Below, one piece after another: positions 1 through 6,337 of a stretch of DNA of 12,652 bases. Below the pieces are notes generated by a model. It was not told the origin of the DNA, searched no databases, and saw only the letters and a program-made list of their open reading frames with translations. The stretch is from positions 1-12,652 of the forward strand of contig LGRX02016023.1 of the NCBI GenBank assembly GCA_001247695.2. The letters run 5' to 3'. Numbering within the stretch: position 1 is the first letter of the stretch; each line of letters starts with the position of its first letter. The translations under genes were made by a program, and so were the position numbers. The stretch is from Cymbomonas tetramitiformis. Taxonomy: Eukaryota; Chlorophyta; Pyramimonadophyceae; Pyramimonadales; Pyramimonadaceae.

Positions 1-14
1 GTAATACCTCACAT

Positions 15-252
15 TTAAGGAAATGCTAGGTTAAGGAAACAGCCAGCTTTTCGGGGGGGTGGGGGGTCGGAAAAATGCGAAAAAAGCTGGGCTGGAAAAA
101 AACATTAAGAAAATGTACCCAAATAAGGAAATGAAGGCTGCCGAATCATTTCGTTAACGGAAATCGTAATGTCATATTAAGGAAACGAAGGCTAGCTGAA
201 CATCAGGAAATTCCATTATCATTAAGGAAATTGTAGCTCAATCTAAGGAAAT
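15..252 (+). repeat. Cluster of short TTAAGGAAAT-type direct repeats
   Basis: The decamer TTAAGGAAAT or close variants occur at about 15-24, 31-40, 104-113, 122-132, 154-164, 177-186, 204-212, 221-231 and 243-252. The same word in reverse sits in the right inverted end (near 589-598). The spacing is irregular, so this is not a simple tandem array. It resembles the subterminal repeats of non-autonomous DNA transposons, which may bind a transposase; that role is inference. Confidence 0.55.
61..95 (+). repeat. 35-bp direct repeat, copy 1
   Basis: A G-run followed by TC(G/A)GAAAAAT(G/A)CG, an A-run and AGCT(G/A)GGCTGG-like sequence. It recurs at 541-575 with three mismatches, in the same orientation. 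Together with the preceding G7-T-G6 run (54-67) it is strongly G-rich on this strand and could form a G-quadruplex (inference). Confidence 0.7.
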
Positions 253-400
253 TATAGTTGGGACACTCATTGATTGGCGCTTTGGCCTTGATACGCGTTA
301 AGACTATAGACTTCAAGTCGTCGTAGTCTTCCTGACTAATCATCCCACTTTGCAAGTCAGCATGCAATTCTCGCAGTTCCTGGCGACTGCTCGGATCCAT
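203..400 (-). CDS. Small ORF with a SHOCT-like helical motif (65 aa)
   Basis: An ATG-initiated ORF of 65 codons inside the 0.6-kb insertion. The start context is ACCATGG, an ideal eukaryotic initiation context. Residues about 5-37 (ELRELHADLQSGMISQEDYD followed by DLKSIVLTRI) fit the SHOCT pattern: an amphipathic helix, a turn 'G-hydrophobic-I-(S/T)-x-E-(D/E)', then a second helix. SHOCT-like segments are known as short oligomerisation or targeting modules. The last 20 residues are translated from the TTAAGGAAAT repeats and are probably meaningless, so the motif may be a first exon or a captured gene fragment. The motif match is by eye and could be chance. Confidence 0.35.
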   Translation of the reverse strand: MDPSSRQELRELHADLQSGMISQEDYDDLKSIVLTRIKAKAPINECPNYNFLRLSYNFLNDNGIS

Positions 401-540
401 GGTGAATTTAAGAGAATGCGCTGGCTGACTGCGCTTTCCAGTCCCTAAAAAGAAATGGATTTAAGAGAAGAGGCTGGCTGACGCTCGAATCGCGTTTCCT
501 ATTCGTTAGTAATTTCGGTAAGAGGCTGACGCTGGCAGGG

Positions 541-575
541 GGGGGGTCAGAAAAATACGAAAAAAGCTAGGCTGG
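541..575 (+). repeat. 35-bp direct repeat, copy 2
   Basis: Second copy of the unit at 61-95, three mismatches, same orientation, again directly after a G-run. It lies just inside the right inverted end of the insertion, so the two copies bracket its interior. Confidence 0.7.
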
Positions 576-599
576 CTCCAAATTCCTGTTTCCTTAAAG

Positions 600-2351
600 G
601 TGAGGTATTACTGTATCCAGGCTAAATATGGCAACTTCGACGTCGACGCCTGCTGCGATGAGCATGGCAACAATCGGCGTGTAAAGCGGTTCTGGCACAA
701 CTGCTTACAGGAAAAGTGGAGAGGGATGCATGTGTGGTGCGAGCCCTCGTTCTCAGAAAAACACTTGACAGTGGAGGCCTTGCTGCGTAAATACGTGCAG
801 GAGTGGCGATGTGACCCCGAGAACACTTCCGCTGTGTTTCTACTGCCTGATATTCAGTCCAGAATGCCGCAGTGGAGATCCCTGTTCAGGCGAGCAGGAA
901 TGCGTATTGAGGAGGTGATTCCCACGCATGATGCGCAAGGTGAACCAGTACAATTGATGGAGGGTTCCAATGGGAAATTAGTAGATTTACAACAGCCTAT
1001 GCTGGTAGTGTATGCGCCTCCATCGAAGCAGCGAGTACAAAGAGTACGTCAACCAAGAGGACGAGTACCCATAATACACGCAGGCAAAGCAGCCAAATTG
1101 CGTGACTCTCAGGAAGAAGCGTCTGATGCTGCTTTCTTGGAAGCCTTGAAGTCCGAATATACTAGAGATGGACCTCTCAATGAGCTACGCACTAAGGTGA
1201 AGTGTGCTCCTCACAGCCGCACCAAAGAGTTCTGTCTGGTGGGTGAAGTACTGTGGAGAACTGCATCGGGAAGATTTCAGTTGGTGCTGGGAGAGGACTC
1301 TCCGCTGAGAGAGATTATTATGCGCGAAGCGCATGAGTCAGCGACAGCTGGCCATACTGGCCGAGATAAAACGCTGGAGCGTGTTCTGCGAAGGTTTTGG
1401 TGGAGGAATGCACACCAAGATGTGGGAGAATGGGTTGCCTCCTGTTCAGTTTGTCAGGCGGTGAAGCCCAGATCTTCTTTCCCAGATGGATTGCTGAACC
1501 CGCATTCTATTCCAACTCGGGTATGGCAGGATGTGGGAGTGGATTTCGTCACAGGCCTACCTTTAACTGAGCAGGGCAATGACGCATTTGTAGCATTTAC
1601 ATGCAAACTGTCTAAAATGGTACATGTGGTTCCTATGAATTTTGGGGACAGCTCTGCTGCTACGGTGGCACGTATCTACTTTGACACGGTGTGGAGACAA
1701 CATGGAGCTCCGATGAAAATAGTCAGTGACCGTGATCCACGCTTTCAGGATACCTTCTGGAAGGAGTTGATGAGATTGATGGGTGTGAAAGTGGCGATGA
1801 CTACGCCCTACAACCCTCGCTCTGATGGTCAAGCAGAGCACACTAACAGGGTGGTGGAGGACATGTTGAGATCGTTTGTGGAGGACAATCCAGAGTCCTG
1901 GGACTTATACGCTACGAACGTGGAGTTCGCAATCAACGATTCGCGTAATGATGTTACAGGCTTCACTCCATTTGAATTATGTTGTGGTGTGTCGCCCATG
2001 TCGCAGCTTGACATCTTCTTGGAGGCCGCTCAATTGCACAGCGGGCAACGAAAAGGAGGGGTGGGGACTGCACATGAATGGGCGTCGAGATTTTCGTCGC
2101 AGTTGCGGGACGCACGCAGCAAACTTGAGCTAGCACAACGCAGGCAACGAGACGCTTTTGATCGGCGACACACGCAGCGGGAGTATGCGGTAGGTGACTT
2201 GGTCTGGATTGAGGCTAAACATCTTACAGAGAAGTTGATGGACAGAGCCTTGTGCCGCAAGCTGAGCAAGCGGTGGCATGGTCCAGTTGCAGTTACGGAA
2301 CGCTTTTACAGCGATCTGCAGACAGAGGGGCACCAGTGGCGTATAGACTGA
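600..2351 (+). CDS. Gypsy polyprotein fragment: degenerate MTase-like domain plus integrase
   Basis: There is no true start codon: the frame opens with a GTG that belongs to the inserted inverted repeat, and authentic polyprotein sequence starts near 612. Residues about 9-110 (FDVDACCD, later VWCEPSF and TSAVFLLP) resemble the phage Dam-like N6-adenine methyltransferase fold found in green-algal gypsy polyproteins, where the motif is usually NPPF; here it is CEPSF, so catalysis is unlikely. The integrase follows: an HHCC zinc finger with H245, H252, C282 and C285, then the RNase H-like core with D315 (VGVDFVTGLP), D377 (VSDRDPRF) and E413 (SDGQAEHTNR), i.e. D-61-D-35-E, all present. A GPY/F-like module starts at KRWHGPVAV (residues 557-565) and is lost after about residue 570, where the true reading moves to the -1 frame. 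The frame ends at 2351 in out-of-frame sequence. Confidence 0.85.
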   Translation: MRYYCIQAKYGNFDVDACCDEHGNNRRVKRFWHNCLQEKWRGMHVWCEPSFSEKHLTVEALLRKYVQEWRCDPENTSAVFLLPDIQSRMPQWRSLFRRAGMRIEEVIPTHDAQGEPVQLMEGSNGKLVDLQQPMLVVYAPPSKQRVQRVRQPRGRVPIIHAGKAAKLRDSQEEASDAAFLEALKSEYTRDGPLNELRTKVKCAPHSRTKEFCLVGEVLWRTASGRFQLVLGEDSPLREIIMREAHESATAGHTGRDKTLERVLRRFWWRNAHQDVGEWVASCSVCQAVKPRSSFPDGLLNPHSIPTRVWQDVGVDFVTGLPLTEQGNDAFVAFTCKLSKMVHVVPMNFGDSSAATVARIYFDTVWRQHGAPMKIVSDRDPRFQDTFWKELMRLMGVKVAMTTPYNPRSDGQAEHTNRVVEDMLRSFVEDNPESWDLYATNVEFAINDSRNDVTGFTPFELCCGVSPMSQLDIFLEAAQLHSGQRKGGVGTAHEWASRFSSQLRDARSKLELAQRRQRDAFDRRHTQREYAVGDLVWIEAKHLTEKLMDRALCRKLSKRWHGPVAVTERFYSDLQTEGHQWRID

Positions 2352-3595
2352 AGTTGCCCCCACATTGGAGAGTGCATGACGTGTTCGCGCAGCACAGATT
2401 GAAACCCTACACAGGTGGAGAGGACACTTTCGCTCTGCGACAGCAGACAGTGACACCTGAAGCAGTGATGGTGGACGGACAGAAGGAGGCTCATGTAGAG
2501 AAAATCTTGAGCCGACGCGTACGCGTGAGCAGGGGCAAAGAAATAGAGGAATGGAAGGTGCGATGGACTGGGTTCTCTAAAGCCCATGACCAGTGGAGAA
2601 CGCGTGATAAGTTAGAGCGCGGTGCCCCATTACAACAGTTGCGGGATTTTGAAGAGAGACGCCTAGCAATGGAACAGCAGGTCAGGGATTCAGCTGCGCG
2701 GAGAAGGGAACATCGACGGCACCAGCATGCTGCGTCAATAATGACAGCGGACAGTGGGACATTAGTGCAGCAATTATCAGCGCAGTTCTGGGGTATGTCT
2801 AATAGTTCTGCGAGTGCGTGTCTTCCATGGGAAGAACAACACTTTACCGATTCTGGAGAAGTGGCGTATGTGACTGAGTTATCGCCAGCTCCAGTAAAAC
2901 CTATCAGAATACTGGTACTCTTCAGTGGCACTGGCTCAGTTCAGAGATCCTTCTCAAAATGCTTTCCTCAGGCACAGACAGTATCTTTAGATTCTGATAA
3001 GTTCTGGCGATCTACGCATGTTACCAGAATTGAAGATTGGGAATATTGGAGCTATTACCCTCCTGGATATTTTGATGTAATATGGGCGAGTCCACCGTGT
3101 ACCCAATATAGTCAAGCGCGAACTACTGGAGGACCACCAGATTTAATATCTGCAGATGCTTGTGTAGAACGCACCCTTGACATCATCGAATATCTCAGAC
3201 CACGCTATTGGTTTATGGAAAATCCAAAAGGGCGATATCCCAATGCTTTGCGATTCAGACCTGTAGTGGATCAATTACCTACCCCCTTGTTTTGCTCATA
3301 TTGTATGTACGGGGAGAAGTATAAGAAACCTACTTGTATCTGGACTAATGCGCCGCCCAGCGTACCACTGCGAGAATGTACCTCGCAGACTCCGTGTCCA
3401 TGTAAATGGGCAACTGGAGTGCACCCCCTTACTGCTCAACTAGGGCCTCATCCAGATCAGCAGGGGATGCAGAATTCTCGCGCAGTATATCCTATACCTG
3501 CTAAGTTACTGCTGAGAACCTTATTTCAGCGGTTATTTCCCAGGAATACAGGTGATGAAGATGGTGGGGTGACATCAGGAGAAAGCCACCCCTAA
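2252..3595 (+). CDS. Integrase C-terminus, chromodomain and C5-cytosine DNA methyltransferase (polyprotein, -1 frame)
   Basis: This frame continues the preceding one; about its first 20 codons are out-of-frame overlap and no start codon is needed. Residues 27-53 (APVAYRLKLPP then HDVFAQHRLKPY) finish the gypsy GPY/F module. Residues about 80-136 form a chromodomain (HVEKILSRR, WKVRWTGF, DQW); histone-tail binding is inferred from the family. Residues about 217-425 are a compact C5-cytosine methyltransferase: motif I LFSGTGS (223-229) for AdoMet, motif IV SPPC with catalytic Cys283, motif VI ENP (323-325), a motif VIII-like segment YG(353-354) to KPTCIW, and YPIPAKLL (413-420) near motif X. 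A Cys cluster (376, 382, 384) with H391 could bind zinc. It resembles the short phage/giant-virus/dinoflagellate type rather than DNMT1, CMT or DRM, and has no regulatory domains. All key catalytic residues are intact. The stop TAA at 3593-3595 overlaps the polypurine tract. Confidence 0.88.
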   Translation: MPQAEQAVAWSSCSYGTLLQRSADRGAPVAYRLKLPPHWRVHDVFAQHRLKPYTGGEDTFALRQQTVTPEAVMVDGQKEAHVEKILSRRVRVSRGKEIEEWKVRWTGFSKAHDQWRTRDKLERGAPLQQLRDFEERRLAMEQQVRDSAARRREHRRHQHAASIMTADSGTLVQQLSAQFWGMSNSSASACLPWEEQHFTDSGEVAYVTELSPAPVKPIRILVLFSGTGSVQRSFSKCFPQAQTVSLDSDKFWRSTHVTRIEDWEYWSYYPPGYFDVIWASPPCTQYSQARTTGGPPDLISADACVERTLDIIEYLRPRYWFMENPKGRYPNALRFRPVVDQLPTPLFCSYCMYGEKYKKPTCIWTNAPPSVPLRECTSQTPCPCKWATGVHPLTAQLGPHPDQQGMQNSRAVYPIPAKLLLRTLFQRLFPRNTGDEDGGVTSGESHP

Positions 3596-3606
3596 GGGGG
3601 GGAGAG
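3594..3606 (+). promoter_or_regulatory. Polypurine tract (plus-strand primer) of the gypsy element
   Basis: A 13-base uninterrupted purine run, AAGGGGGGGAGAG, lies directly before the TGTGCC that begins the 3' LTR. This is the expected position of the RNase H-resistant primer for plus-strand synthesis. The polyprotein stop codon overlaps its first bases. Confidence 0.8.
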
Positions 3607-3607
3607 T

Positions 3608-4311
3608 TGTGCCAGGGGGCACGATAGACTGCCAATTACCCCCACGGAAGGGGGATCCGATTCAGATTACCGGCATATTGGGAGAAATATTGATAGGGAA
3701 TCTGAGATCGTGGATGAAGAATGCAAAATCAGTAAATGTTATCTCTCTGGCAGAATCGTGAACGATAGAAATATTATTAGGAACGATTATGGCAGAATCA
3801 ACGGTGTTGGTACAATACCGTGACAGATGACAATAGAGATGACATTTATGGCGGCGCAGGTTGGGGGAAAACAGGGATTCCTGTGACGAGAGAAACTAGC
3901 CGAACAATCTGTGCTATATAGTGATGAAACACGATTCCTTTGGGAGCTTTGTTACAGAATAATAATGTTTTCGTAACACGGGCCGTATTGCATAATCACC
4001 GGTTGTGATATATATCGATTCGTATCCGATTACTCTGAAACTTCGTATATGCATTTGTATGCCCGTGACATGAGATGTGATAACGCGGTGAGATGTAATT
4101 GATGTGAAAGCAGATAATATGTAATATATATATGCTTGCACTGGAAAATGTGAAGGCAGTGAGATAGGGTTTCTCGGTTCGGCTAAAGGGAGATAAACGG
4201 GTTTAAGCTGGCGGACGGACCGTGACACACGAGCGGAGAAAACAGCAGGCACTGCAAGTGACATCCGAGCAGGCGAGGGGTGACACAGGGCACCACAGAC
4301 CTCCCCCCTTA
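3608..4311 (+). repeat. 3' LTR of the gypsy element, interrupted
   Basis: Begins TGTGCCAGGGGGCAC right after the polypurine tract; its first bases can pair (GTGCC with GGCAC). From 4101 to 4327 it is repeated almost exactly at 5591-5828, with a 13-bp deletion in this copy after GGCTAAAG and a 2-bp TA-repeat difference. The LTR does not end here: a TIR element starts at 4312 after a TA. By comparison with the second copy, the missing tail is probably the 67 bp at 5864-5930, ending CCCGGCA, which gives TG...CA ends and a full length near 770 bp (inference). It has no coding content. AT-rich, promoter-like sequence occurs around 3900-4140. Confidence 0.65.
3914..3921 (+). promoter_or_regulatory. 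Candidate TATA box in the gypsy LTR
   Basis: The octamer CTATATAG lies about 300 bp into the LTR, a plausible U3 position. In a complete copy the 5' LTR equivalent would drive the element. The assignment rests on sequence and position only; another AT-rich stretch (about 4117-4133) is an alternative. Confidence 0.3.
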
Positions 4312-4355
4312 TGGGGGGTGAAAGTCAATGTTCCCATGACACCACCTCACCCCGA
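4312..4355 (+). repeat. Outer terminal inverted repeat, left
   Basis: TGGGGGGTGAAAGTC, a short variable stretch, then CATGACACCACC and TCACCCCGAA. It pairs with 7256-7300. The first 16 bases recur at 5813-5828 as the left end of a 49-bp derivative. Confidence 0.75.
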
Positions 4356-4499
4356 ACCAAGGTGGGAGGTGCACTGCAGGGCCAGCCGGTACTCCCGGGC
4401 AGGCGGCTAGGAGAAATGTAATGTCCACTAGTTACTTGCTAACTCGCGATGTGCCAATTGAGGGTCTCAATCTAGGGTTTGTCATATTGTCCCGGGATC
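4356..4499. other. Left-arm segment with little detectable symmetry
   Basis: Between the outer terminal repeat and the long inverted arm, this segment aligns only loosely with 7131-7255 on the other side. I see no gene. GAGGGTCTCAATCTAGGGTTT (4463 onward) resembles words near 7151-7187, but weakly. Confidence 0.35.
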
Positions 4500-5330
4500 A
4501 CCCAACGCCCGTGCGGTGCCAAGGCTAAAAGTGGTGCAGCACCACCAGAGCAAGTGCGTCGATGAGGAGGGGGTGAGGAGGGCGAAGGTGAAAAATGCGG
4601 TGAAGGGATGTGGTTGAGCGCATGGGAAAAGGCTCGAAAGGGACGATGGTGAAGGGTGAAGTGTGCGTGACAGCAGCACCAGACACCACCAGATGGTGAC
4701 CAGGGAGCGCATAAGGTGAAGGTGAGGGAAGTGGAGGGATGAGGTCGAAAGAGTCAAAGCACTCGTTGTCGATGGTGAACGCGATGGACTCGAGCTTGGT
4801 GTCTGGTGCGCAAACACCACCAGACACCACCAGACCATAGCCAATGGTAGAATGTTGCCGATGTACTCGAAAGGAGTGCAACGCGGAACGAACAGCGGCC
4901 ATACGCGCACGCTGAGGCCCAGTGGACATGGTCGCTGACCACTGAATGCTGACTGCAAAATCTGCGAACCCAAAATTAGGGTTCCCAAGTGAAAAGCGAA
5001 CTTCTCGCAAAATCATGCAAATCAAACGATGAAAGGGTCAAATTGGGGTACATTCTCGAGGGGAAAACGTCGGTGAAGTCAAAAACGTCGTGCGGTAAAC
5101 CTTTTTCCCGCCAGGAGCGGTGCTGCTGGCCAGATAGTCGAGAGCGCGTTTGGGTTCTTGGTGTCAACGTAAATTTCCGTAAAATTAACTAAATCGAGCG
5201 ATGTAAAAGTGAAATTGGGGTCAAATGTCACGAGGAAACCGCCGGTGAGGTCAAAATAGTCGTGCGGTAAACTATTTCTCCGGCAGTAGAGGTGCTGCTT
5301 TCCAGAGGTTGAAGAACACAAAGGAATTGT
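4500..5330 (-). repeat. Long inverted arm, left
   Basis: Read on the minus strand, this aligns with 6338-7130 on the plus strand. Shared words include CTTGGGAACCCTAA, CAGCGTGC, TCTGGTGGTG and GAGTCCATC. In one frame the arms give related peptides (GYGLVVSGGVCAPDTKLESI here, GYGLVVSGGAHAPETKIESI opposite; both have RIFHLRPP). That could be a relic of coding sequence or simply arm homology with few indels; no known family is recognisable. Its inner part contains two tandem copies of a unit of about 150 bp (about 4985-5132 and 5155-5305), while the right arm has one. Confidence 0.65.
4985..5305 (-). repeat. Two tandem ~150-bp subterminal units in the left arm
   Basis: On the minus strand each unit runs from (G/C)CAGCAGCACC through TTTACCGCACGAC and TTTGAC to CAATTT, then ATCG(T/C)T(C/T)GATTT. 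Copy A is about 4985-5132 and copy B about 5155-5305. A single related unit is at about 6338-6483 on the plus strand. Only the left arm is expanded. Confidence 0.6.
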
Positions 5331-5350
5331 CGGTTCTAGTTGATTGGTAA

Positions 5351-5366
5351 CGCACAAAAAAGTGCG
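5351..5366. repeat. Small hairpin CGCAC-A6-GTGCG
   Basis: A perfect 5-bp inverted repeat around six A residues, directly before the GTCGGTACTA array. It may mark the inner end of the left arm. Confidence 0.5.
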
Positions 5367-5372
5367 TAAAAT

Positions 5373-5507
5373 GTCGGTACTAAGAGAAATGTCGGTACTA
5401 AGAAAATGTCGGTACTAGGGGTGACCTTTGCGAAGGCAAGGAGGTCGATTGTCGGAAGTGAAGTGTCGGTACTAAGAAGTGTCGGTACTAGTTAAATGTC
5501 GGTACTA
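5373..5507 (+). repeat. Irregular array of six GTCGGTACTA words
   Basis: Exact GTCGGTACTA occurs at 5373-5382, 5391-5400, 5408-5417, 5465-5474, 5481-5490 and 5498-5507, mostly preceded by A(A/G)T or AAGT. Two groups of three (period 16-18 bp) flank a unique stretch (5418-5464). Partial GTCGGA words occur at 5451 and 5515. Each core contains the palindrome GGTACT/AGTACC imperfectly. The array lies at the inner end of the left arm and has no counterpart in the right arm. It looks like protein-binding or replication-slippage repeats; function is unknown. Confidence 0.75.
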
Positions 5508-5590
5508 AAAAAGTGTCGGATAGAATCGCAGGGCGCGAAGCGGACGGAACGTAAGAAACAACACCTCTGAACGTAGGTGGGTCCAGACCT

Positions 5591-5812
5591 GATGTGAAAG
5601 CAGATAATATGTAATATATATGCTTGCACTGGAAAATGTGAAGGCAATGAGATAGGGTTTCTCGGTTCGGCTAAAGTCAGATTAAACTGGGAGATAAACG
5701 GGTTTAAGCTGGCGGACGGACCGTGACACACGAGCGGAGAAAACAGCAGGCACTGCAAGTGACATCCAAGCTGGCGAGGGGTGACACAGGGCACCACAGA
5801 CCTCCCCCCTTA
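5591..5812 (+). repeat. Second fragment of the gypsy LTR
   Basis: Nearly identical to 4101-4311. It retains 13 bp (TCAGATTAAACTG) that the 3' LTR copy lacks. It starts abruptly at 5591, with no homology upstream of the matching point, so it is a truncated LTR. After the 49-bp TIR derivative the LTR seems to resume at 5864-5930, ending CCCGGCA. This fragment sits within the span of the TIR element and shows that a gypsy LTR was duplicated or inserted there. Confidence 0.75.
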
Positions 5813-5861
5813 TGGGGGGTGAAAGTCAGCGTCATGGAGAAACAGACTTTCGCCCCCCCCA
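5813..5861. mobile_element. 49-bp deletion derivative of the TIR element (TA-flanked)
   Basis: It consists of the leftmost 16 bases of the TIR element (as at 4312-4327), two bases, then the rightmost stretch (GTCATGGAGAAACAGACTTT then C-run and A, as at 7271-7300). It is flanked by TA on both sides (5811-5812 and 5862-5863). It is the minimal footprint of an insertion: all interior sequence is gone and both ends are kept. The surrounding LTR sequence (about 5754-5917) is itself an imperfect palindrome around this TA. Confidence 0.65.
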
Positions 5862-5863
5862 TA

Positions 5864-5930
5864 ACTGGGGGTGACTGTCTCTTCCTGTGTCACACCTCGC
5901 CTTGTGGTGTCACTTGCATCTTGCCCGGCA
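5864..5930 (+). repeat. Probable terminal 67 bp of the gypsy LTR
   Basis: Follows the 49-bp TIR derivative and ends TTGCCCGGCA. Its reverse complement aligns with the LTR sequence left of the insertion (GGCGAGG, TGACACAGG), so the LTR 3' end was a natural imperfect palindrome. Assignment as LTR end is inferred from the insertion footprint and from the CA terminus, right where an unrelated 171-bp repeat begins. Confidence 0.45.
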
Positions 5931-6098
5931 TCAGTTCCGACAGATAATAAAACCACCATGTTATTTTATTATCTCATCTTAGACTGCGAAACCACCCGAG
6001 CATCTCGTCCCAGCTTCACAGAGTTTGTGGAGACTGAAAACACGCGTATATTCCACCGTTGTCGTTTATACCCACCGTTTATTTCACCGTCTCTGTCA
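5928..6098. repeat. 171-bp dispersed repeat, copy 1
   Basis: Runs from GCATCAGTTCCGACAG to CCGTCTCTGTCA and is repeated at 12321-12491 in the same orientation with one obvious mismatch. It contains a perfect 10-bp hairpin, GATAATAAAA ... TTTTATTATC, near its left end. On the minus strand it has TATA-like words (GGTATAAACG, GGAATATACG), so it may be a promoter-bearing LTR piece or a MITE-like unit. No coding frame is apparent. Near-identity of the copies implies recent duplication. Confidence 0.8.
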
Positions 6099-6196
6099 GG
6101 TTATGGGCCTCACCACTGGCGAGTTAGCTCACGCTTTCATTTTCTTTGATCCCGTACCTTGTGCGGTAACCATATTCGTTTTCACCAAATTCGGCT

Positions 6197-6311
6197 GAGC
6201 ACCTTCGTCCTCTTTGCCACCATCTTCACCCCGCGTGCCCTTTGACACCGGGAAATTATTCGAGCACCCTGTCCTCGACCCGACATCTACTTGAGCACCT
6301 TTGTCCTCGAC
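6197..6311 (+). repeat. Three GAGCACC(T/C)-type short repeats
   Basis: GAGCACCTTCGTCCTC (6197), GAGCACCCTGTCCTCGAC (6262) and GAGCACCTTTGTCCTCGAC (6293) are three direct copies at uneven spacing at the inner end of the right arm. The rest of 6099-6337 shows no feature I can name. Confidence 0.5.
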
Positions 6312-6337
6312 GCTTTTGTCCAACTTTACTTTGCGCT

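Larger units (their letters stand above)
1..611. mobile_element. 0.6-kb insertion with inverted terminal repeats, splitting the gypsy polyprotein
   Basis: Bases 1-23 (GTAATACCTCAC then a TTTAAGGAAA block) are the reverse complement of 589-611 with a single mismatch, so the segment has 23-bp inverted ends. Just after 611 the translation resumes in a recognisable gypsy domain (CIQAKYGNFDVDACCD), while upstream the frame is soon closed by a stop at 519-521. I infer a small TIR element inserted in the polyprotein gene. It encodes no transposase. The left end coincides with the window edge, so a target-site duplication cannot be checked and the repeat may extend further left. It holds G-runs, TTAAGGAAAT repeats and a small ORF. 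Confidence 0.55.
612..4311 (+). mobile_element. 3' portion of a Ty3/gypsy chromodomain retrotransposon carrying a DNA methyltransferase
   Basis: The order is integrase, GPY-like module, chromodomain, cytosine methyltransferase, polypurine tract, LTR beginning TGTGCC. Integrase downstream with a chromodomain is the arrangement of Ty3/gypsy chromoviruses. Gag, protease, reverse transcriptase and RNase H would lie upstream and are absent: the 0.6-kb insertion and the window edge cut them off. The 3' LTR is in turn interrupted at 4310-4311 by a TIR element. This copy is unlikely to be autonomous, because it has a frame break in the integrase C-terminus as well as the 5' interruption. Confidence 0.8.

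Noticed and set aside
2303..2309. Canonical -1 ribosomal slippery heptamer
   Set aside because: C TTT TAC does not satisfy X XXY YYZ, and no strong downstream stem was evident by eye.
4482..5025. Minus-strand open frames of 166-168 codons in the left arm
   Set aside because: Two overlapping frames of Ser/Pro/Thr-rich sequence with no recognisable domain; best explained by C/T-rich arm sequence. The shared-frame observation is recorded as a finding, not a gene.
5373..5507. CRISPR-like array
   Set aside because: The repeat is only 10 bp, spacers are 6-8 bp or irregular, and the context is eukaryotic transposon DNA.
5805..5819. Terminator-like CCCCCC-TTAT-GGGGGG hairpin
   Set aside because: It arises from LTR C-run meeting the TIR G-run at the insertion TA, and the bacterial terminator model does not apply here.
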